Assembly: GCA_001513895.1 (NCBI GenBank)
Contig: LLKO01000023.1
Location: 229,337-293,336 of the forward strand
Origin: Graphilbum fragrans
Taxonomy: Eukaryota; Ascomycota; Sordariomycetes; Ophiostomatales; Ophiostomataceae
DNA length: 64,000 bases
Direction: 5' to 3'
This document shows, in pieces, positions 21,786 through 31,464 of this stretch (position 1 is the first letter of the stretch; the number at the start of each line of letters is the position of its first letter). A program made the translations under genes and the position numbers. The notes under the pieces are model-generated. The model was given only the letters and a program-made list of their open reading frames with translations. It ran no database searches and had not been told where the DNA came from.

Positions 21786-23355
21786 TCAATGAAAGATGTC
21801 GCAGATGGTGAGGGCCAGCTATCGATCAAAGGCAGTCGAGCTGTATATGGTGAGAGACATAACATGTTCATTGATTGCAATGGCAAGCCTTCCTTAGCTA
21901 AGTCTTTAGCTGGTCGCGGTATATCTCTTACCGGTAGCATAATTGAGGCATATTTGTAATATTGTATTGGAGTAAGTATTTGACTATCCTACATATATCT
22001 AGCTCCGGGTAGGGGAATATTCAGTAGAATGGTGGTAACAATGAACTACCGCATCCGTCACCCAAAACCAAATGGTAATTTCTATGCTGCACTTCCCTTA
22101 TATTTTTCGAAATGTCGTCGCTACACCATACTTCGTAAGCTTGCTTGGTACCGTTTTAAAGCACTCCTATACTATTATTAACCGCTGCGCAATGCATCCC
22201 GTTTCAATGGGAGGTTTCCTCATGCCATCTACATATGTTTTACGGCTTTACGAGGCCAAAGCGTGGCCTACGCCACACGTGACATAAGTCACCGCAAACT
22301 ATAACACGGTTATATAAACTACTTACTTTTATCTTCATAGTATTGTTAAATAATAAAACTAACTACTTAACCATTTTACTAGTTACACAGACAAGCCTAT
22401 TTACCACACTGGCGTATGAACGCGCCACCGTCAGTGTAAACTGTGCAGCGGCATAAGAAAGCAAACGCGTGGCATAGCAGTCGTGTCTTCATAAGGCGTC
22501 ATGAATTGGAGGCGGTATCGGAGGTCTCAAGTCATGATGTCAGTAATGAAGAATATTATATATAAGTAGAAGGTCAATTGTATTGGAATCTAGTCTGCGG
22601 TCGAGCAAGGCCATGCCAGGGCTTATATGGCCTTGGCGTGGGCTCGTGGAGGCTCACGAAGACTGCCCCACGGTGTGGCGTACGCCTAAGTCTAGTCTAG
22701 TACGTAACAGCAGCCAGTGGGGGGATGAAGGCGGCTGCGACCACGGAGGACCGTGTCCCCCCAGGCATGCCCGATGCTTTGATACAAAGCAGGGCCATAA
22801 AGAGCTTTTCCTTCTCGGGATATTGTCTAGGGGGCATTGCCGCCGTGGAAAGGGAAGCCGCTGGGACATGACGAGCTATAAGGTATGGGAGTATAGGATT
22901 GTATAAAGAGAATGTATTACAAACACAGCCGTGCTCCGCTACTACACCAAAATCCATATTCGTTTTTAAGACCGTGGTGGCCGTTCCGTCCCTGTGGATA
23001 TCCAAGGCGTTTGTAGCTACAACGTTTGTTTAATTTCGCCTGAAGTCTCTCGAGTCAGCAGCTAAGTAAAAAAGCCCACCTTATTTATGTGATAAACCGT
23101 ATAGCGGGTATTGAGAGCGCAACCAGCAGGTCGCGCTACCTACATCATCAACAAACCAACACCCCTATCCTAGACCAGGGCCGATCATATAGGAGAGGCG
23201 TGTGAAAGCACGCCTCCCTACTCCCTAGTCATGGCGGCTGTGGGGGTGGTGGCTCGCCTGTGGGCGGGTCTTCGTATTAGCAGAGCCAAACATAAATCTC
23301 GCAATATAGAAGCTGTCGTCATAAAAGTAGTATGAGTGAAGTCGTCGTTGGCTGA
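21786..23355. other. Repeat-rich, AT-biased non-coding region
   Basis: Contains no supported gene. 22000-22400 is AT-rich; an inverted copy of the dispersed repeat lies at 22397-22480. The segment about 22482-23030, with TATA-like TATATATAAG near 22557 and GTATAAAGAGAATG near 22902, has the look of a degraded LTR, but I could not find a second copy, terminal repeats or a coding region, so this stays a suspicion. Confidence 0.4.
22397..22480 (-). repeat. Dispersed repeat, inverted copy
   Basis: The reverse complement matches the copies at 15021 and 24906 (TTATGCCGCTGCACAG, GACGGTGGCGCGTTCATACG). The bases just before it (22341-22396, ending ACACAGACAAGCC) match 24847-24904 in the same orientation, so only the second half of the shared segment is flipped relative to the copy at 24906. 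Confidence 0.7.
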
Positions 23356-24383
23356 TCAGGACAACATCACTCTCCTTTTGTCTATATATTCGCCGGCACC
23401 CGAGAGATGTAAGATGTGTGCGATCGCGCGATGAACTGCCAGGAGACGCGGCGCCGGCGGGTCAATCGTGTGTGTCTCTGTGACAAACAACGTCCGAGTT
23501 ACAGGCATCCCGAACTGGGTGGCAATGGGCGGGGCCAAGAATGACTGAATGTTGTGCGTGTTGTGCGTGCCTGGGACGACGTCGAAGAAGACATAAAACG
23601 CCCCAAAGTGCTCGTGAAGCGTGGGTGTCAAGGTGAGCGCGTTGATTGGTCGGTCAATGTCGACACCGTCGATATGTACGTGACGCCGTAGTCGAACATG
23701 TTTAAGATGGCAAGGGCGGCCTCGCGGGACCTATCCTAGGGGAACGGGTTAACAGCCGCGTTTAGTGTGGGGGTGTCGGGTGTCGAATGGTAGGACGGAG
23801 TGTTACTCACCAGCTCTTTATTGGCGTTTGCTCTCATTAGGGAATGCGGAAGGATGTGCACGACTTCGAGGTTTTCGAAAAGTGTGTTTTGTGCGTAAAC
23901 AGAATGCCGTCGTCATCTCGAGCGTCCGTACCAAGGTCGGTATAGCTCTTATCGAACCCCAACAAGCTGAACCTGCGTGAGACGACGCACCGATGTCGGT
24001 TTCGGACCAGGCATGTGCCCCGCAACGATGCCAGCCGGTCTGCCGTGCCGATAAAGCTTTGCGCCGCGACGCTGCCGCCCTTTGCGCACAAGACAGCCGA
24101 GTGTGGTATAGGGGACGGCTGCGGTGTCTGTCTTGTTGCTGCCTTCACTATCCAAGTCAGCCGGCGGTGGTCGTTACCAGGGTACAGCAATCACTCACGC
24201 GGCAAAAAGAAGCTGTCCATCAGGTATTCTGCAAAGCTGGCAAAGAGCGGCGCCAACTCGTCGAAGCGCAACGCCGCAACATCTGTGTTGAGGTCGAGCG
24301 CCAGCGCCCGAAAAAAAGCCTGCAGGTATATGTCCTGAGAGAGCTGCGACAGCGCAAACTCGTACGTGGAACGGACTGTATAT
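23356..24383 (-). pseudogene. Relic of a fungal HNH-nuclease-domain gene
   Basis: On the minus strand the pieces follow the order seen in the large fungal HNH endonuclease-like family: YEFALSQLSQDIYLQAFF near 24360, an intron-like break (GTGAGT...GATAG near 24200-24147), LRGTCLVRNRHRCVVSRRFS near 24000 (the R-x-RCVVS motif of the HNH core), then LNMFDYGVTYI near 23690, and finally VDIDRPINALTLTPTLHEHF with FFDVVPGTHNTHNIQSFL and LLAVHRAIAHILHLSGAGEY at the C-terminus. Between YGVTYI and VDIDRP the frame shifts (about 23675), and no start codon is found upstream of 24383. The gene is therefore truncated and frameshifted. The family itself is known mainly by its domain; its role in fungi is unclear. 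Confidence 0.6.
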
Positions 24384-24810
24384 AACTTTGTAAGATCTGT
24401 TCTACAGGTTAAAGGCGGAAGGCACTATTCTAGCCGCTGTTTTTAGCACATGTATACCACTTTTTGGCGTCCTTTGTAGTAAGGGGATTATCTCTTAAAA
24501 GTGCTTTGTACTTATGTGGTAATAATACCCTCAAGTGTTATTTTACACTTATAAAGGCTTATTTATTTAATTGATTAAAGAGATTGTATTTGTTAAGCTA
24601 TAGCAAACTAATAACTATCTTAGAATCACTTAGTTGGTGGGTTTCACTGTTAGTCTATATACTATCACTATAGACCGTTCGACCTTTGAATCCTTTTATA
24701 TTTAGTTTAATCTTTACTTATATTTCGTATTATAGCCTTTTGAACTACGTTTTCGTTAATAAACTTAACCTACTGTTATGCTCTACGGCCTCAAAAAAAA
24801 GCAGGCCATG

Positions 24811-24833
24811 GCACGGCTATATATGCCGTGCCT
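24811..24833. repeat. Perfect inverted repeat (hairpin)
   Basis: GGCACGGC and GCCGTGCC arms (8 bp, perfect) flank the spacer TATATAT. It lies in the block that also precedes the repeat at 24906 and may be part of the same element. Confidence 0.6.
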
Positions 24834-24905
24834 GCCCTCATCTCCATAGCATTGCTAGACAATAGAATCAACTATCTAACCAGTTTATTACTTGCACACA
24901 CAAGC

Positions 24906-25018
24906 CTTGAGTCTGCTTCACCACACTCCTCTTTATGGCCGTTATGCCCACGCGTTGCTTTTCTATGCCGCTGCACAGTTTAAACTGACGGTGGCGCGTT
25001 CATACGCAACAGTAATAC
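24906..25018 (+). repeat. Dispersed repeat, copy 3
   Basis: Begins CTTGAGTCTGCTTCACCAC and contains CTATGCCGCTGCACAG and GGTGGCGCGTTCATACG. Matches 15021-15130 directly and 22397-22480 in inverted orientation. Confidence 0.7.
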
Positions 25019-25208
25019 TAGCTTTACATTTCACGAAGAGTTAGACGCGTGCACTTGGTCATTTTTCAGTTTGTGTTTAATTCTTTTTTACATAGTTTAT
25101 GCTATGAACATGTAAATTCAAGAGTGAAGAGAAAATATTTTCAACAAGCTTGCCACAAGCCGTTTGCAATAAGGTTAAACTTGCCACAGATGCAGAGCTG
25201 GCCTGAGG

Positions 25209-27103
25209 CTAATCCTTTTTAAAGTCATTTGTTTGTATGACATCGTAGTTGGGCTCAATGTCACCCTTCTCTGATACTGCGTCATGCACTGGTAGGTCGG
25301 GATACATTCTCGAGGTTCTCAAGTCAAGCCAGTGCACGAGCCAGAGCAGGGCGAGTAGGAAAACAATAACGACAATCATTCCAATGCAGCCGTTGCGCCA
25401 GTACGGAGCTGCACTGGCTGGATACAAGACGATACCCCAGAATGTGTAGAGGATCTGGCTTGCAGAGTTCATGGCCCCTAGAACAACGCTCCGCAGGGCA
25501 TCGTCGCCGCCTCGCTTCATTATGATATTGGCCCAGCCAAAGAGCAGTGGATTGACGATGTAGCTAGTTCCAGCGCAGTAATAGGCGAAAAAGGTGGCCG
25601 CGAAGGACACGTTTGGCACGATGAGAATGACCGCGCTGATGAGCTGCAAAGCACAGGCAAGAATACCCATGGGGACACGGCGGCCCGTGCTGTCGATGAA
25701 AAACGCAGCGCAGAGGTTGGAGACGATGCCGACGGCCTGTATGCCAAGCGGGTAGGTAGTCACGTTGGACGTGCTAAAACGGCCGAGCTTTTGCTGGTAC
25801 TTCATCCAGAGCAAGAAGAGGTTCTGAACACAAAAAGCCTCGAGGGCACCGCAGATGAGAGAGAAAAAGCATAGAATGTAAAAGGCAGGGCTTTTGAACG
25901 TGCGTTTCAAAAGGCTCCATGGGTTGATATTGTGTCCGTCCTCGCGCTTGGGTAGGAGTCGGGCCAAGGCCAGCCGCTTCTCGTTTTCGCTGAGGTAAGA
26001 GGCCTTTGTGTTTTCAGGGAGATCGGGAAAGTACAGAAAGCCCATGATGGCGATGGGCATGGTAATAATGCCATCAATCAAGAAGACCCACTGCCAGCCA
26101 GATAGGCCGTCATAGTGGTCCATGCCTTTGTGGATGGCCGTCATCATGACGCCAGCAAACATGGTGCCGGCCTGGCCCGAAGCTGTGAAAATTGCGGTGC
26201 GCTTTGCAATCTCGCGCTCCTTGTACCAGCTCCCTATGACGTAGACGGTACCACAATATGTGCTCGCCTCGATGAGTCCCATGAAGAAGCGGACGACGCA
26301 GAGCTGGGCGTAGGTCTTGCAGGCCGCGCAGCACATGGTGAGACCGGCCCAAATAATGACGTTGGAGGGGAACCAAATACGGGGCGGGATTTTTTGGATG
26401 GCGATGCCATGGGGAATCTGGCCGATAGTATATCTGCACACCGAGAGACATTAGCATGGTGCTCTGAGTGTGTGCTAGTTTGCGGGTATGGAGTGTGCTC
26501 TGCTTACCCAGCCGTTGTCATAGAGAGCAGCGTATTGTAGTCGCTTCCCTGGAGATTAAGGGATTCCTTGAGGCCCGAAACCTGAAGGCGTAAGGCTGTC
26601 AGCAGGTGTTGCGTGGGAAGGGCTATTGACCCTCTGAACTTACATATGCATTGGCAAATGCGGCACGGTCTGATATGCAAGGATTAGTTTGTGCCAGCAT
26701 GTTCAACAGGCAGAGGAGTTATCACACACCTAGGTAGTTGAAAAAAAAGCTCAAGCAGCAGTACGTCTGCCGATATGGTCAGCTCCAGCCCAATAACTGA
26801 TTCGGAAATCCCAATCCATACCAAAATGAAGAAGTCTGCCATCGCAGAGAAAAATAATGTTAGCGAAAATAGACTGGGTCATCATGCCCCTGCGCGAAGT
26901 CTGCAGACAGTCTCAGAATCACGAACCTATCTTCCGCACAAGCCACGCCTCTTCCTTGGACTGTGCTTCATCCCCCAAAAAGAGCACTGCAGCCCGAGTT
27001 AGCTTACTTCTGCAACGTCATCATCCTCTCTCATGGCTGCTCTCTCCGGCTAGTACTTACCCTTCAGGCGCTGCATGGCAGACCGCGTTTGCACCGGTTC
27101 CAT
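25209..27103 (-). CDS. MFS transporter, anion:cation symporter family (pantothenate/Liz1-Fen2 or Dal5 type)
   Basis: Seven exons: 27103..27061, 26986..26927, 26835..26822, 26766..26730, 26669..26644, 26581..26508 and 26433..25209, giving 492 aa. The short exons are supported by continuous family sequence across the joins: GDEAQSKEEAWLVRKID, then FFIL, TYCCLSFFFNYLD, RAAFANAY, VSGLKESLNLQGSDYNTLLS and TAGYTIGQIPHGIAIQKIPP. That is the first two membrane spans of the ACS family (TC 2.A.1.14), including NYLDR. Later segments show 12-span MFS topology, RRVPMGILACALQLISAVIL and a cytosolic acidic tail. Relatives carry pantothenate, nicotinate, allantoate or similar anions; the substrate cannot be read. 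It is divergent from the next MFS gene, with 452 bp between starts. Confidence 0.85.
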
Positions 27104-27555
27104 GTTGGAAGAGTTATCTGCGGGTTCAGGAGAGCGTTGGAAGCGGGCTTGGAGGCGTCTACACCTCATTAAAAACCCGGACTTGACAAAGGTTTTATGT
27201 CCTGATGTTTTACAGCCTTTTAACTGCCGTTATGCCAACTCTTATCTATAACAAGTTTAATCATTCAAAAAGGTGGATACAGGGATAGTTCAGTAGAAAG
27301 ATAGGGAATCTGCTAATCAATGATTGTTGGCCGGTGGGTATAGCTTTTGATGGCCGGTGATATTGTTATCCGGCTTTTGATGGCCGGGGATCTAGAGGCG
27401 TGGGAGAAGTCGCTGGCACTTTTTTCCTAGTGAAATACTTGCGGTTAGAAAATGTAGCGAGAGGCTATCTTACGGTTTTATCGAGCCTACACCCTATTAG
27501 CGATTCAATCACAGCTTCGTGCACCAGAAAGCATCTACCCACCACCCCGACCACG
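27104..27555. promoter_or_regulatory. Divergent promoter between two MFS genes
   Basis: 452 bp separate the two start codons. It carries two direct copies of GCTTTTGATGGCCGG about 28 bp apart (near 27345 and 27373), with CCGG/CGG half sites of the kind bound by Zn2Cys6 regulators. Binding is inference only. Confidence 0.4.
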
Positions 27556-29362
27556 ATGGCAGCCCAAGACATGACCACCCCTCTGCTGGGTGGCAGCAAG
27601 CCGTACACCGCTGCTCGGACGGACTTCCTCTCTCCAGCGCTGCGAATTCTCGTTGCCGGTTTCCTCATCTCCGTATCTCTGAGCCTTACCCAAGTCCCGT
27701 AGGTGCTAGACACGCGCGTCTGATCGAACCACAACCAGAACAAGATAAAATGGCAACGTTGCTGACATCTTGGGACTAGTATTCTGTACGCATTCCGCAT
27801 AATGGAGTGCGATCAGTTCTACCGGGACCACCCCCAGCCGCCTTTCTCCGACGGTTCTGGCGACCGCTGTTCCCGTAGCGAGATTGACGGCGGCACGGCA
27901 GCTCAGGTCTCGCTACTTGGCCTGACGACAACCTTCTACGGCGTGATCAACCTTTTTGTGGCCGGCTGGCAGATCCGGCGTCTCGGGCCAAAGGCGGCGC
28001 TCATGATACAGACGTTGGCCCCGGTGGTGCGCGTGGCCACACAGGCAGTGGCCGTGGTCATTGGCGCACACACCGGCATCATCATGATCCAGTCATCGCA
28101 GGTGATAAACGTCATAGGAGGCCCCGCGGGTTACCTCCTGGCGCTGAACACGGCTGCAGGCGAGGTGACGGTACCGGAACAGCGCACAGCCGTCTTCGGG
28201 CAGCTCCAAGGCAGCATTATGCTGGGCACGGCGCTGGGGTATTTGCTAGGCGGGGTGTTGGGCGACACTTTCGGCATCGAGAAGCCGTTCCAGGCCGCCT
28301 GCGTTCTGTTTGCATCCAGCTGTCTCTATGTGGCTGTAGCAGTGCCTTATATCAACCGTCCTGCGACCAAGACGGAGACGACACCGGCGTCATCCACGGT
28401 TTTCGAGGTTCTCTTTGGATCACTGCGTGTGCTGGTGCCCAAACGCTTGCGCATGGCCGATGGGAGGACGCGGCGGCACTATGGTGCCATCTTCCTGGCT
28501 CTGGGCGTCTTCACCGGGGTGCTGGCTACCGGGTATGCGCCGCTGCTCATCATCATGTATGCAACGGCTGCGTTTGACTTCCGCCCCACGGAGAACGGCT
28601 ACTTGATGGGCATCAATTCGGTCATCCGTGGCGTCTTTCTGCTGTTCCTATTTCCAGAAATGATCCGCTGGGGACGCAAGTGGTACTCGTTGGAGGACGA
28701 TAGCAGCAGCAGGAGCATCAGCAGCAGAAAAGGCGTGTCGGGAGAAAACGCATCCTCCGGGAACCAGCAGTCGGCGGCGATGCTGCTGCCTACTAACCCA
28801 CAAGACTTTGATCCTGTTGCCGGGGGCATGCTGACGGAGGAGGAGCCCACACAGCCTCCACCCCCCGCCGACGAGGCAGCCGGACGGGACTTTGACCTGG
28901 TGTTCTTGCGGTGGTCGCTCGTCGCCGACGGCCTCGTCACGGCCTACACGGCCTTGGCCACGAAGCATTGGCACATATACGTGGCTGGTTTCCTGCTGCC
29001 GCTGGCCAGTGGCTCGGCGCCGGCGAGCAAGGGCGTCATAACGAGTATGTGCCCGGCCGGCATGCAGGCTGATGCCCTGCAGGTCATGACTCTGGTGGAG
29101 AACATGGCTATGGTCAGCACGCTGGGCTTGTTTGGCTACATTTTCTCGGCCTTCTCAGCCATGGGCAAGGCGTACCTGACCTTTTACTGCAATGCGGTAA
29201 GTGCTTGTTCACGGACGTGTGGCGAAGACCTTGCTAACACAGTCGCTGCAGGGCGTTGCGGTGGTGGCTGTATTGCTATTGGCCTTTTCCCGCTTTCCGC
29301 CCCCGGGTAGCACGTTGGAGGATGGGCCAACGTTGGAGGATGGACCAACGTTGGAGGATTGA
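27556..29362 (+). CDS. MFS transporter, substrate unknown
   Basis: Exons 27556..27698, 27780..29196 and 29252..29362 (introns of 81 and 55 nt) give 556 aa. The first span (LRILVAGFLISVSLSLTQVP) is split from ILYAFRIMECDQFYRDHPQP by intron 1. MFS features follow: LLGLTTTFYGVINLFVAGWQ then RRLGPKAAL (the loop 2-3 A-motif position), two sets of hydrophobic spans and a long central loop (about 290-370) rich in Ser, Glu and Pro. The C-terminus carries the unit TLEDGP twice followed by TLED, encoded by 18-bp tandem repeats (about 29310-29359). MECDQFY..HP resembles fungal TetA-like MFS proteins. The gene is convergent with the amidohydrolase that ends at 29546. Confidence 0.8.
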
Positions 29363-29450
29363 GTTTTGCGGTGTACTGGAAATATGGTTCAATGTAAGAT
29401 GTAGAAGCTATCGCCGTATAACAATTGATTTCCCGACTGAATCTACAAGA

Positions 29451-29528
29451 TTGCTCTTTGCTCTTTGCTCTTTGCTCTTTGCTATTTCTCTTTCTCTTTC
29501 TCTTTCTCTTTCTCTTTCTCTTTACTCT
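29451..29528. repeat. Pyrimidine-rich microsatellite
   Basis: TTGCTCT repeated about five times, then TTTCTC repeated about six times, in the 3' spacer between two convergent genes. Confidence 0.8.
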
Positions 29529-29545
29529 TGCTTACAACATGACCT

Positions 29546-31114
29546 CTAGTTCCACTCGCAGTTCCGTTCCGGACGCAGCTCTGGGATGCGGCTCTTGACG
29601 ATGCGACCGTCCTTGATGACAACCGCCAAGGTCTCCTCAGTGCGATCGAAGCAAGCCACGTTTTCCAGCGGGTTCTCACGCAGCAGCAGCAGGTCGGCAA
29701 AGGCGCCCTCGACGAGCTCGCCAAGCTTGCCCTCCATGCCGAGCTGGCGAGCGCCGTTCAGGGTGGCCTGGCGCAGCACGACCGGACTGGGAAGCAGCTT
29801 GCTGCGCACGACAAATTCGTATGTCTGCATGACGAGGGTCGGGCCGGTCGTGTCGGTGCCGAAACAGACGGTGACGCCGGCGGCCTCGGCGTAGCGGATG
29901 CCGCGAAGGCCGGCATCGCCCACGATGGCGTTCTTGCGAAGGCCCTCGGGCGTCTCGAACTTGTCGTACGGCGGCATGGTGACAAACGTGTGCAGAGCCA
30001 GCGTAGGCGTCAGAAACACGTCGTTCTCGGCCATCAGCCGCGCCGTGTCCGGGTCGACCATGTTGCCGTGCTCGATGCCGCGCACACCGCCGGCAATGGC
30101 ATGCCGGATGCCTGCCGATGTGTAGCAGTGGGCGGTCACCAGGGTGCCGCCCATGTTGCGGTTGACCGTGGTGATGGCCTGCAGCTCCTCGACGGTGAAC
30201 TGCAGCGATTCCAGCGGGTCCGTGGCCGACGCGATGCCGCCCGACGTGCACACTTTGAGGTGCTGCGCGCCCTTGCGCATGTTGTCGCGGGCCGCCCGCA
30301 GACACTCGGGCACGCCGTCGCAGAGCCGGCCCAGCGCCGACGCGCCCGTGCTCGCGCCCGCGCCGCCGCCGCAGCAGTGGTTGTCGGCCCAGGCCTCCGT
30401 GTCGTCGCCGTGGCCGCCCGTCTGCGACAGCATGCGCCCTCCCTGGAACACCCGCGGCCCCGGGATCAGGAACTCCTCGGTGGCCGCCTGGTGCGCTACC
30501 GTCGCGCCGCCGGTGTCGCGCACCGACGTGAACCCGTTGGCCAGCATCCCCCGCAGCGTCCCGGCACTGCGCATGATCGCGGTCTCGTGCGGGAACGTGA
30601 ACGAGCCGTGGAGTGTGCTGCTGCCGTGCACCGCCATCAGGTGGACGTGGCAATCGATGAGCCCCGGGCAAACGTAGAAGCGGCTGGCGTCGATCTTGAC
30701 GACGGCTTGCTGCCCCGTGCGGAACTCGCCGGACATGTCCTGCGCTGTCGTCGGCGCCACGCGGACCACCTTGCCGCCCGCGAGCTGCAGCGTCATGTTT
30801 GGTATCAGCTTTCCGGCGCGTGTGTCGATGAGCCGACAGTTGTAGAGCAGGTAGGGCGTCTGTGGCCCCGGCAGCCATGGCTTCTCGGAGATGTCGTACT
30901 TGGGGTTGGGTGGGTAGATGGCCGTCTTGAGCTCCGACAGTGATTGTATGGCCGGCGCTGCCGCGGCCGTGGGAGGAAAGCCAGCCTGGCTGTAGGGCGT
31001 GTAGGAAATGGCGTCGTCCTCTTCGGCTCCGTCCCGGCGGACAAATTCAAACGAGGCCATGTCGTCGACAGGGGACACTGCCAATTCGCCATCCGAGTTC
31101 AGAGGTGTAAACAT
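29546..31114 (-). CDS. Amidohydrolase-superfamily metal-dependent hydrolase
   Basis: A single exon of 522 aa from ATG 31114. All metal and catalytic positions of the imidazolonepropionase/prolidase-like branch are visible: GLIDCHVHL (His156 and His158), HLKVCTSGG (Lys287), TAHCY (His329), GIEHGN (His349) and FGTDT (Asp421). A small beta-sandwich surrounds the barrel (YLLYNCRLIDTRAGKLIPNM at the front, AFADLLLLRENPLENV at the back). Close families include fungal ochratoxinase-like amidases and bacterial Xaa-Arg/Pro dipeptidases. An amide- or peptide-type substrate is likely but not determined. There is no signal peptide, so the enzyme is probably cytosolic. It is divergent from a second amidohydrolase at 31465, with 350 bp between start codons. 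Confidence 0.85.
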   Translation of the reverse strand: MFTPLNSDGELAVSPVDDMASFEFVRRDGAEEDDAISYTPYSQAGFPPTAAAAPAIQSLSELKTAIYPPNPKYDISEKPWLPGPQTPYLLYNCRLIDTRAGKLIPNMTLQLAGGKVVRVAPTTAQDMSGEFRTGQQAVVKIDASRFYVCPGLIDCHVHLMAVHGSSTLHGSFTFPHETAIMRSAGTLRGMLANGFTSVRDTGGATVAHQAATEEFLIPGPRVFQGGRMLSQTGGHGDDTEAWADNHCCGGGAGASTGASALGRLCDGVPECLRAARDNMRKGAQHLKVCTSGGIASATDPLESLQFTVEELQAITTVNRNMGGTLVTAHCYTSAGIRHAIAGGVRGIEHGNMVDPDTARLMAENDVFLTPTLALHTFVTMPPYDKFETPEGLRKNAIVGDAGLRGIRYAEAAGVTVCFGTDTTGPTLVMQTYEFVVRSKLLPSPVVLRQATLNGARQLGMEGKLGELVEGAFADLLLLRENPLENVACFDRTEETLAVVIKDGRIVKSRIPELRPERNCEWN

Positions 31115-31464
31115 TGCGCCACGTACTTCTCGGGAAGCGTATTCTCAGATGACAGGTTTGGTTATCAGCTGCTTGGCGTATCGGCCTATATACAGCCAGT
31201 AGCCACGTTTCTACGCCGGGGCACACTGTAGCCATAGCCTCCCCACGAAAAGCCCGCTTGAGTACTCCACACCGGCCTCAATAATGCCGCTCTGTTAGGA
31301 CGCCGGCCCGGGGTATCTCCTTGGCTAGGATATTAGTATTTCTCAACCGAGATAAGAAGCTCTGTCGGCCTTTATACCAACTTTCAGACAGACCCTTCGC
31401 TTACCCTGCCCTCTCTCACATTTATGGGAAGACATGGTGCCAGCTCTAGTATTCGTCACGTGGG
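31115..31464. promoter_or_regulatory. Shared divergent promoter of two amidohydrolase genes
   Basis: 350 bp between the two start codons. A CACGTG palindrome at 31457-31462 overlaps the last bases before the plus-strand ATG, so it is in the leader rather than a classical upstream site. No clear TATA box is seen. Confidence 0.5.

Larger units (their letters stand above)
24384..25208. other. AT-rich intergenic region
   Basis: Strongly AT-biased at 24470-24780, consistent with RIP. It contains a perfect hairpin (24811-24833) and a copy of the dispersed repeat (24906-25018). No gene is visible. Confidence 0.5.

Noticed and set aside
22482..23030. Possible solo LTR
   Set aside because: TATA-like and polyadenylation-like words are present, but no second copy, terminal TG...CA with target duplication, or internal region was found.
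29676..30878. 400-codon minus-strand frame overlapping the amidohydrolase
   Set aside because: It is a +1 frame of the same strand, Arg/Ala-rich, and lacks all the metal-binding motifs seen in the true frame.
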